NCBI GenBank assembly: GCA_002369025.1 | Contig: DFDV01000210.1 | Span: 1-14,995 of the forward strand | Direction of reading: 5' to 3' | DNA from: Treponema sp. UBA3819 | GTDB lineage: Bacteria > Spirochaetota > Spirochaetia > Treponematales > Treponemataceae | Length of the DNA stretch: 14,995 nt | In this document: in pieces, positions 1 through 6,340 of the stretch | Numbering within the stretch: position 1 is the first letter of the stretch | How the letters are laid out: the number at the start of each line of letters is the position of its first letter | Position numbers and translations under genes: made by a program | The notes under the pieces: generated by a model | Told to the model about the DNA's origin: nothing | What the model saw: only the letters and a program-made list of their open reading frames with translations | Database searches by the model: none

Positions 1-21
1 CTCTGCTTTTCTCTTGAACAT
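1..21 (-). CDS. 5' end of a gene leaving the window (first 7 codons)
   Basis: On the minus strand an ATG at 21-19 is preceded by GGAGG (31-27) at a 5-base spacing and reads MFKRKAE before the window ends. A promoter-like pair lies upstream: TTGAAA at 84-79, an 18-base spacer and TATAAA at 60-55. The MFKRK start recalls the beginning of the AAA-type ATPases with a DUF4143-like C-terminus that are common in gut spirochaetes, but seven residues cannot prove a family. The gene call rests on the ribosome site, start codon and promoter; the ATPase suggestion is only recall. Confidence 0.45.
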
Positions 22-34
22 GCGAGCCTCCATT

Positions 35-166
35 TAGTGCAGTTATTTCAGAATTTTATACACAAAATTGTGCACTTTTTTCAAAATTATTTTAGTTAAA
101 TAGTGCACTTTTTTCAAGATTTAAAAAACAAAATAGTGCAGTTTTTTCAAGATTTTTACACTCTAT
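35..166. repeat. Four direct repeats with exact 33-bp period
   Basis: Copies begin at 35, 68, 101 and 134, each 33 bases after the last. The conserved core is about 20 bases, TAGTGCACTTTTTTCAAGAT, with C or G at base 8; the remaining 13 bases are A/T-rich and variable. Copies 3 and 4 are the best preserved; copies 1 and 2 differ at several bases. Read on the minus strand each copy contains TTGAAA, or a close variant in copy 1, followed by a GTGCAC-type palindrome. One TTGAAA (84-79) is the likely -35 box of the leftmost gene. A 33-bp period is three helical turns, so repeated binding sites would face the same side of the DNA. Confidence 0.85.
55..84 (-). promoter_or_regulatory. Promoter candidate for the leftmost gene
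   Basis: TTGAAA at 84-79, an 18-base spacer and TATAAA at 60-55 face the ATG at 21. It lies inside repeat copies 1 and 2 of the 33-bp array, so the array supplies the -35 box. The predicted start of transcription near 48 would leave a leader of about 27 bases carrying GGAGG. Confidence 0.5.
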
Positions 167-250
167 GATACACCAGCTTTTTACGCTATAATTCCCCATA
201 AAAAAGGACACCAAAAACGGAATGTGCTTTTTTTGGTTTATAATATATGT

Positions 251-832
251 ATGCTGAATAAATCAGGCAACAACCGCTGGTATGTTGCAAATAAAATCTT
301 TACAGATAATTTTATTGTTGCTTCTCTTATTGAATTTTCCATTATGATTACCGCTCTGGTTGATGGTCTTGTTGTAAGCCGTCTGCTTGCGCCTGGTTCA
401 ATGGCATCTTTTGGACTTGCAAGACCATACTTCAGCATTATTGCGATTTTTTTCGGCTTTATGACAACCGGCATGCAAACCCTCTGCTCAGAAAAAATCG
501 GCCGTGGCGATGCAAAAAATTTTAACCGTATTTTCTTTTCCGCTTTTTATATCAGTGGAATCATCTCAATCGGTCTACCGGCAACAATGCTGAATGCAAT
601 TTTGCTTCCCGCAATTCAAATGGACAGTGGAAAACTGGTAATCCGTATGCAGGATAACTGCCCGCGGTATGATGCAGGAAAACGCCTTAAAGCACTTGAA
701 AATGCCGGTCAAAAAGAAAAGATGTCAAATCTCGGAAGCTGGCTTACACAAAACTTCGCCGATGATGTCCGTTACATTTATTCTTTTGAATGCAATATCA
801 TCATTATGGAATTTAAGATTACCAAAAGCTGA
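251..832 (+). pseudogene. MATE-family transporter remnant with internal in-frame deletion
   Basis: The first ~110 residues read as the start of a MATE multidrug/Na+ antiporter: two or three hydrophobic segments, with a stretch like LVDGLVVSRLLAPGSMASFG and then a CSEKIGRGDAKNFNRIF loop. Full MATE proteins have about 12 membrane segments and 440+ residues. Here the frame jumps near LPAIQMDSGKL (base ~620) to a soluble tail, LVIRMQDNCPRYDAGKR followed by NLGSWLTQNFADDVRYIYSF. That tail resembles the degenerate histidine-kinase-like ATPase domain I recall at the C-terminus of some anaerobes' MATE proteins. The middle, perhaps 300 residues, is missing although the frame stays open. I place the start at ATG 251; the upstream GTG at 224 is in frame but has no ribosome site. 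TATAAT at 239-244 ends 6 bases before this ATG. Confidence 0.7.
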
Positions 833-925
833 TTTTTCATACCCGCTGCCCGCTTTTCTGCCAGAATCATTTAGCGCTTTCTGGCCGTTGGCTAAAATTC
901 TTCTTTATATTTTCACTATTTCAGT

Positions 926-954
926 TATAATAGTATAGAAACTATTTTCAGGAA
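926..954 (+). promoter_or_regulatory. -10 box and ribosome site of the 7TM cyclase gene
   Basis: TATAAT at 926-931 is a perfect -10 box; the best -35 candidate, TTTATA at 904-909 with a 16-base spacer, is weak. AGGAA at 950-954 lies 6 bases before the ATG at 961. A small inverted repeat AATAGT-N6-ACTATT (929-946) overlaps the end of the -10 box and could be an operator or a short leader hairpin. Confidence 0.5.
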
Positions 955-960
955 ATTCGT

Positions 961-3075
961 ATGACTGACTTTACAAGAATCATCAGCATTGCGTCTCTTG
1001 TTTTTCTTGCCTTTTTCTGCATTCAGACGGGTATTTTTTTGTGTTCTGGACATACCATTAAACAAAATGGCAGACGAACACTCATTTTAATTGAGTTTTT
1101 CACCGGCTTCCTCCTTCTTTTTGATGCGCTTGCTTACTACTTCCGCGGAAATGTCACTTTAACCGGCTGGTACATGGTCCGTCTCTCGAATTTTTTTGTT
1201 TTTATCTGTAATTTTTCTGCATCCTTTTTCATCTGTTTTTATATCTGTGAGTTCATCAAGCAGGAACGCTTAAATTTTTCGCTCCTTTTTTCTCCCCGCA
1301 AATCCATTAAGAACGGAATTCCCTCTCAGCTTTTTATCGTCTTTTTCTTCTGTCTTGCCGGCATTATTCTTACTATTGTCAGTCAGTACACCAGCCTTTT
1401 TTATTATTTTGATGAACAGAATATATATCACAGAAGTGCCCTTTATCCTATGAGCGTTGCATTAGGCCTCATACCCAGTCTGATTACCTTAACAATGCTC
1501 TTCCAGAATAAAAATAAACTGTCAACAAATTCTTTTGTTTCGCTTTTGATTTATTTTTTCTTCCCCTTAGTCGGCATGATTCTGATTCTTCTGGTCTACG
1601 GTTTTTCATGGATTAATATTTCCTTTGGCCTTGGATCCCTTCACCTTTTCTTTTCTTCCTTGAAATTAATGGAAATTGAATTTTATTCCGGCATAAAGGA
1701 AAACTCTGTTTTAAGTCCTGTCTATAAAACAAAAAATACTATTATTGAATCCAAAAAAAGAGTTGTAAGAAATCATTTCTGGCAGACTCTTTCCGTAAGC
1801 ACAGCAGGTCTCTTTCTGATTCTCATAATCGTTGCATTTACGGGTGTAACACTGCCGGAAAAAACAATGACCATTCTCTATCCTTATACAAAAAACGACC
1901 CGTCAAAATCAGTATGCGTAACATTTCAGCAGAATGCAGAAAAACACTGGGTTGATGGCGATGATCCTGACCGGACCGGCGCCCAGTACGACGGTATGAT
2001 TTTCAACAATATGCGGAGTACGGTCATCATCGACTGGAAATTCTCAATTTTTGTCCCGGAAGGCTGCTCTGTAGATCCGGGTCCCTGGAACGGTACCTTT
2101 ACCCTTACGGAAGACAGACTGAATGTCAAAAAACCGCATGAAGGCGACAAAGAAAACATTCACGGAGAAGATTTTTATACCATCACACCGCTAAAAACAC
2201 TTGGTTTTGGCTGTATCATGTACGCACCTCATACCTATCAGCCGCTTTCACATGTCATCGTCTTCAGTTATACGGGTATTTTTAAGCCTTTTTCAAATCC
2301 TTTCTATGATATTTTCCTGGGCCTGATTTTCATTACATTCGTTATTGCAACAACCATTATGCTCCTGGAAGGAAAACTCATCCGCGTTGAGGAAGAAAAC
2401 AGAAAACTCGAAATCACTGTAAAAGAAAGAACCAAAGAACTTGAAGAAGAAAAGAACCGCTCCGAAAGCCTCCTTCTGAACATTCTGCCAAAAGATATTG
2501 CAAGTGAACTTACGGCTCATCCAAACAGCACAATAGCAAAAGAGTATCCCAATGTTACAGTTCTCTTTACTGATATCGTTGGATTTACAAAGATAAGCGG
2601 AGAAATGAGTGCTGAAGAAGTCGTTACCATGCTCAACAAAATGTTCTCTCTCTTTGATGAACGTGCCCAGCGCGAAGGAATTGAAAAAATCAAGACTATC
2701 GGTGACTCTTACATGGCGGCCACCGGCCTCATCCAGAATAAGGATAATGACGGCGCACAAAAAATGATTAGCTTTGCCCAGGGGCTTTTAGAGGATGTCC
2801 GCTCCTTTAACGAAACTTCTCCCATCAAACTCCTTATCAGGCTTGGAATAAACTCTGGTCCCCTCGTTGCCGGTGTTATCGGAAAAACAAAATTTATTTA
2901 TGATGTCTGGGGAGACACGGTAAACATGGCAAGCCGTATGGAAAGCACCGGAATGCCCATGCGTATCCATGTAACCGAAGCGACAAAGGCGCAGACTGCA
3001 AACACCTTCCAATACAGCGAAACTGCAGAAATCGATGTAAAAGGAAAAGGTCTGATGAATACATACTTTTTATGA
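961..3075 (+). CDS. 7TM membrane adenylate cyclase with CBM2-like outer domain
   Basis: This 704-residue protein should make cAMP from ATP at the inner membrane face. Residues ~10-235 hold seven hydrophobic segments, like 7TM receptor heads. An eighth (~277-299) and ninth (~452-472) bracket a domain of about 150 residues that topology places outside. That domain carries C319, W359 (DWKFSIFVPEG), W376 (GPWNGTF) and GFG at 415-417, an arrangement like the cellulose-binding family CBM2. A charged coiled coil (473-500) and the SLLLNILP linker lead to a class III cyclase domain (~528-700). Metal-binding D538 and D582, adenine-selecting K578 and D648, and N655 and R659 are all present, so activity and ATP specificity are expected. 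AGGAA precedes ATG 961. The stop overlaps hflX by 4 bases. The cyclase domain is confident; the CBM2 reading is an inference from motif order. Confidence 0.92.
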   Translation: MTDFTRIISIASLVFLAFFCIQTGIFLCSGHTIKQNGRRTLILIEFFTGFLLLFDALAYYFRGNVTLTGWYMVRLSNFFVFICNFSASFFICFYICEFIKQERLNFSLLFSPRKSIKNGIPSQLFIVFFFCLAGIILTIVSQYTSLFYYFDEQNIYHRSALYPMSVALGLIPSLITLTMLFQNKNKLSTNSFVSLLIYFFFPLVGMILILLVYGFSWINISFGLGSLHLFFSSLKLMEIEFYSGIKENSVLSPVYKTKNTIIESKKRVVRNHFWQTLSVSTAGLFLILIIVAFTGVTLPEKTMTILYPYTKNDPSKSVCVTFQQNAEKHWVDGDDPDRTGAQYDGMIFNNMRSTVIIDWKFSIFVPEGCSVDPGPWNGTFTLTEDRLNVKKPHEGDKENIHGEDFYTITPLKTLGFGCIMYAPHTYQPLSHVIVFSYTGIFKPFSNPFYDIFLGLIFITFVIATTIMLLEGKLIRVEEENRKLEITVKERTKELEEEKNRSESLLLNILPKDIASELTAHPNSTIAKEYPNVTVLFTDIVGFTKISGEMSAEEVVTMLNKMFSLFDERAQREGIEKIKTIGDSYMAATGLIQNKDNDGAQKMISFAQGLLEDVRSFNETSPIKLLIRLGINSGPLVAGVIGKTKFIYDVWGDTVNMASRMESTGMPMRIHVTEATKAQTANTFQYSETAEIDVKGKGLMNTYFL

Positions 3076-4205
3076 TGTTTGAAGTAGCAGAAGAAGAAAA
3101 TAAAAAAATCCGTGCCCTTCTGGTCGGTGCCCCCAACACTGATATTTCCGAACTGGAAGGCCTGACAGACACTCTGGGCTATGAAATTGCCCGCTCAATG
3201 ACCCTTGCCCGCCTGGAAGAAAATCCTGTCTACGGTCTGGGAAAAGGTAAGGCTGCGGAAATTGCCGCCCTTGCCGAAGAAGTGGACGCGGACATCATTA
3301 TCTTTGATTTTGAACTTTTACCCCGCAAACAGCGCAACTGGGAAAAACTTGCAAAGCGGCCTGTCATTGACCGCCAGGAAGTTATCCTCAGAATTTTTGC
3401 AGACCGGGCACAGACCAGAGAAGCTGTTCTTCAGGTAGAACTTGCCCGCCTGGAATATTCCCTCCCCCGGCTTGCACATTCCTATGGCGATATGGCGCGT
3501 CAGCGGGGCGGAAACTTTGGCGCAAAAGGCTCCGGCGAAACCCAGCTGGAACTGGACAACCGCAAGGTCCGGGAAAAAATCGCCCGTGTTAAGCGGGAAC
3601 TTGCCCAGGTTGTCCGCAACAGACAGACTCAGCGCAAGCGCCGGGAACGCTATTCACTTCCAACCTGCGCCCTTGCAGGCTATACCAATGCCGGAAAATC
3701 ATCCCTTCTGAATGCCCTGACCGGCTCAGATGTTTTTGTGGAAAACAAACTTTTCGCTACCCTTGACCCCACCACGCGCAAACTGCAAATACTGCCGCCG
3801 GTAAAGCCTGACGCTGACCCCCAGACCTATCTTCCTCCTGCAACAGTCCTTCTCACGGACACCGTAGGCTTCATTTCACATTTGCCTCACTCGCTGGTCA
3901 ATGCCTTCAAATCCACACTGGAAGAAGCCCAGCACGCAGACATCATTCTGCTTGTCCTGGATGCGGGTGATGAACATGCAGAATCTCAGTATGCTACAGT
4001 TGTTTCAGTCCTTGAAGAAATTGCAGCCTCACAAAAACCCCGTATCATCGTCCTCAATAAAATCGACACCCTTTCAGACGCAGACCCGCGCCTTGCTCAT
4101 CTTCGCAGCCTCTTTCCCGATGCTATAGAAGTAAGCACAAAAAACCGCACAGGCTTTGATAAACTGCTTGTGCGGCTTTACGATGAAGCTAAAAAAAGTA
4201 TGTAA
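3072..4205 (+). CDS. hflX: GTPase HflX
   Basis: A 377-residue HflX-family GTPase, which in other bacteria binds the 50S subunit and splits stalled or heat-damaged ribosomes. An N-terminal HflX domain (~12-100, with VYGLGKGKAAEI) is followed by the basic helical linker including RGGNFGAKGSGETQLELDNR (146-165). The GTPase domain (~198-375) has G1 GYTNAGKSS (203-211), the switch region FATLDPTTRKL (228-238), G3 DTVGF (263-267) and G4 NKID (329-332). Length and motifs are normal. ATG 3072 overlaps the TGA of the upstream cyclase (ATGA), with a second ATG right after. No strong ribosome site stands at the usual distance, so translational coupling is likely. Codons are more G/C-rich than in the neighbouring cyclase. 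It converges on the flavin reductase gene with a 5-base gap. Confidence 0.95.
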   Translation: MMFEVAEEENKKIRALLVGAPNTDISELEGLTDTLGYEIARSMTLARLEENPVYGLGKGKAAEIAALAEEVDADIIIFDFELLPRKQRNWEKLAKRPVIDRQEVILRIFADRAQTREAVLQVELARLEYSLPRLAHSYGDMARQRGGNFGAKGSGETQLELDNRKVREKIARVKRELAQVVRNRQTQRKRRERYSLPTCALAGYTNAGKSSLLNALTGSDVFVENKLFATLDPTTRKLQILPPVKPDADPQTYLPPATVLLTDTVGFISHLPHSLVNAFKSTLEEAQHADIILLVLDAGDEHAESQYATVVSVLEEIAASQKPRIIVLNKIDTLSDADPRLAHLRSLFPDAIEVSTKNRTGFDKLLVRLYDEAKKSM

Positions 4206-4210
4206 AGATT

Positions 4211-4759
4211 TTATTTCAGTTTCTTTCCGTCGCTGAAGGCCTGTCCAACCACTTCGCCAATCACGCGGTAGACATGGAAAGAAGCATCAAACATAATCGG
4301 CTGGAGTTTTCCCAAATCGATTTTTCCGTCAGTCAGAATGGATTCATCCGCCTGCTGTGCCACAATCTTTCCTACCAGCATTTCACGCTTTTCGTCCCAT
4401 TCCTTTACCTCACATTCCAGCGTGAGCGGGTATTCTTCAATAATCGGAGCATTTACATGAGCACTCTTGTGTACATGCACACCGGCCTTTTCAATTTTGT
4501 TTACATTGTTTCCGCTTTCAATGCCAAAATAATCTGATATTGTTACAGTGCTTTTTGTTCCAAATGCCACGGTAAATGCGCCTGTCTTTTTCAAATTCTC
4601 GGTTGTCTTGTGTTTAGCCAGATAGAGGGTAATTTCCCCATAATCAGACTGAATGCCCCAGGCTGCGTTCATCGCATTGGGTACGCCATTTTCATCATAG
4701 GTTCCGATAATAAATACTCCTTCTGGAGCAATTACTGCATGTTTTGCATCAAATTCCAT
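4211..4759 (-). CDS. Flavin reductase / flavoredoxin-like FMN-binding protein
   Basis: This 182-residue protein fits the FMN-binding split-barrel flavin reductase family: an early VIIGTYDENGVPNAMNAAWG segment, then ITLYLAKHKTTENLKKTGAFTV and a later ECEVKEWDEKREMLVGKIV strand. It is soluble with no signal peptide, and probably passes electrons between NAD(P)H or a partner protein and FMN. The physiological partner cannot be told from sequence; flavoredoxin-like electron carriers of anaerobes have this size. The ATG at 4759 has GAGAGG about 7 bases upstream. The gene lies 20 bases downstream of the Cache-GGDEF gene on the same strand, so the two are probably one transcript, though no functional link is obvious. 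Confidence 0.85.
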   Translation of the reverse strand: MEFDAKHAVIAPEGVFIIGTYDENGVPNAMNAAWGIQSDYGEITLYLAKHKTTENLKKTGAFTVAFGTKSTVTISDYFGIESGNNVNKIEKAGVHVHKSAHVNAPIIEEYPLTLECEVKEWDEKREMLVGKIVAQQADESILTDGKIDLGKLQPIMFDASFHVYRVIGEVVGQAFSDGKKLK

Positions 4760-4779
4760 AAGATACCTCTCTATATGTT

Positions 4780-6147
4780 TTATTTTCTGCGGACTCCATT
4801 TCCACCCGCTTCTTTTACTGCATAACAGGGCTGAACTGCCCGGTGATAATTTGTCTTAATGCTTTCAGCCAGGTCAATTTCTACAAGTCCCACAGAAACA
4901 GTTACATCAAGTGCACCTCTCACTTCTGCACAGAACTCCGTAAACCTCTTTTCGGCTTCATCTGCATCCATCTCCAAGAAAGCCACAAATTCATCACCTG
5001 ACCAGCGGAACAAAAGACCATGTCCTTCCATCGCTTTTTTTGCAAGTTCAGCTACACCAAGAATGATTTTGTCTCCGTCTGTTTCTTCACTTACCGTCTT
5101 AAACTGATCAATATCAAACATTACCAGTGATTTATATCTTGTCGTATTGAAAACACCCAGTTCTCCGTATGATTCATACAAATAATTCCGGTTGGGCAAT
5201 CCAGTCAGTTTATCTTCCAGTTCCTGTGTTTTTATCAGTTTATGAACTTCAATACTATATTTTTTTGTTAATATCAGAATCAAAAGCGATACAAGCAGCA
5301 GATAAAGAATTATCAGTGGAAGTTTTATCCCAAAACCGACTACATTCTGGCCAAAACTCTGCACCACAAGATACCATTCCAGTTCCGGAAGGTACCGGGT
5401 CATCCTAAAGCCACCCATACTTCTTTTCATATAAGTAAAGCTTTCTGCAGTCGCATGATCAGAAATTGCCTCAGAAATGTAAGCATTTTCAATATTCGTT
5501 GAATCTGAATCCACCTGAACAAGACCTTCCGGGTCAATCAGATTGATTTTTACATCATATTTTTCTTCCGCATCAAGTACAATTTCCTGCAGCACATCCA
5601 TAAAAACGCCAACACCGCATACACCCAAAAGTTTTCCTCTGGCATCTGTAATGCGAGTGTTCACAAAGACTGTCCAGCGGTAGCCGTTAGCCTGGTCACG
5701 GTCTGTATCCAGATCAATATCCTTACCCGACTCTAAAAAAAGTTGATACCAGATATCATAAGGTTCGCTCTTTGGATTTACAATTTTGTTAATTCCACGC
5801 GGCGTATAATAGCGGTGTGTCTCTTCTGAAACAACAAAGGCCGCAATATATCCAAACTCATTTTTTATAGATGTAAGATAAGACGCCATTTCTGCTTCGA
5901 TTTTTTTTTCGGGAACAGACAATTCATTTGCCAGTGCCGACTGCAAAAATTCATCTGCACACATACTCTCGGAAACGATTATCGGTCTTTCAACAGCACT
6001 TTTCATCATGTCATAAATATGTGCTGCCACCAGTTTGTTCTTTACCATCTCATCTTTTTCACTTTTTAACAAAACCGGTGCAAACTGCAATGAAACAATA
6101 AGTAATATCACTGCAATTATGATACTTGTAATAATTTTATGCTTCAT
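4780..6147 (-). CDS. Cache-sensor GGDEF protein with atypical active site
   Basis: A 455-residue membrane protein: membrane segment 1 (~5-27), an extracytoplasmic dCache-type sensor (~30-270, with FGYIAAFVVSEE, RYYTPRG, DIWYQLFLESGKD and GKLLGVCGVGVFMDVL), membrane segment 2 (~274-294), then a GGDEF domain (~310-455). Diguanylate cyclases of this layout make c-di-GMP from two GTP in response to an outside ligand. Metal-binding D345 is present, but the signature is R381-W-SGDEF (383-387). The base-binding stretch after FDIDQFK reads TVSEETDGD instead of the usual x-I-N-D-x-x-G-H-x-x-G-D, so it lacks the Asn and is about 3 residues short. The end reads RAVQPCYAVKEAGGN where AD.ALY.AK..GRN is usual. 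No RxxD inhibitory site precedes the signature. Activity is uncertain. GGGGAG precedes ATG 6147. It heads an operon with the flavin reductase. Confidence 0.9.
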   Translation of the reverse strand: MKHKIITSIIIAVILLIVSLQFAPVLLKSEKDEMVKNKLVAAHIYDMMKSAVERPIIVSESMCADEFLQSALANELSVPEKKIEAEMASYLTSIKNEFGYIAAFVVSEETHRYYTPRGINKIVNPKSEPYDIWYQLFLESGKDIDLDTDRDQANGYRWTVFVNTRITDARGKLLGVCGVGVFMDVLQEIVLDAEEKYDVKINLIDPEGLVQVDSDSTNIENAYISEAISDHATAESFTYMKRSMGGFRMTRYLPELEWYLVVQSFGQNVVGFGIKLPLIILYLLLVSLLILILTKKYSIEVHKLIKTQELEDKLTGLPNRNYLYESYGELGVFNTTRYKSLVMFDIDQFKTVSEETDGDKIILGVAELAKKAMEGHGLLFRWSGDEFVAFLEMDADEAEKRFTEFCAEVRGALDVTVSVGLVEIDLAESIKTNYHRAVQPCYAVKEAGGNGVRRK

Positions 6148-6189
6148 TTTTCTCCCCAGGAAAATCAGCGATATATGATGATAGATTCT

Positions 6190-6218
6190 ATTTTACCACA
6201 CATAGATGAATATACCAA
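6190..6218 (-). promoter_or_regulatory. Promoter of the GGDEF-flavin reductase operon
   Basis: On the minus strand TTGGTA (6218-6213), a 17-base spacer and TAAAAT (6195-6190) form a good sigma70-type promoter. Transcription would begin near 6183, leaving a leader of about 36 bases with GGGGAG before the ATG at 6147. Confidence 0.65.
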
Positions 6219-6283
6219 ATAAAATCCCCTGATAATCCACATTCTGTCTTATTCTACACAATTTTCTTATATTATGAAAAGTC

Positions 6284-6311
6284 TTAAGCACTCATCATAA
6301 AAATTGCTTAA
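6284..6311. promoter_or_regulatory. Inverted repeat (operator candidate) over the -35 box of the propeller cyclase
   Basis: TTAAGCA (6284-6290) and TGCTTAA (6305-6311) are perfect 7-base inverted arms separated by 14 bases; the arms start 21 bp apart, two helical turns. The right arm covers most of the -35 hexamer TTGCTT (6304-6309). This is the geometry of a dimeric repressor site. No regulator gene is visible in the window. Confidence 0.5.
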
Positions 6312-6332
6312 TGAAAAATTCTACGATATAAT
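6304..6332 (+). promoter_or_regulatory. Promoter of the propeller cyclase, predicted leaderless
   Basis: TTGCTT (6304-6309), a 17-base spacer and a perfect TATAAT (6327-6332) point at the ATG at 6341. Only 8 bases separate the -10 box from the start codon, so transcription should begin within about 2 bases of the ATG. No Shine-Dalgarno sequence is present. Confidence 0.75.
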
Positions 6333-6340
6333 TACATAAT

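Noticed and set aside
35..166. CRISPR array
   Set aside because: The period is regular but the variable parts are only about 13 bases, A/T-rich and not spacer-like, and the cores diverge.
224..250. GTG 224 as start of the MATE remnant
   Set aside because: No ribosome site, and the in-frame ATG at 251 gives an N-terminus more like MATE proteins.
669..938. 89-codon plus-strand frame overlapping the MATE remnant
   Set aside because: Out-of-frame shadow; its hydrophobic tail was considered as a lost MATE piece but shows no recognisable MATE motif.
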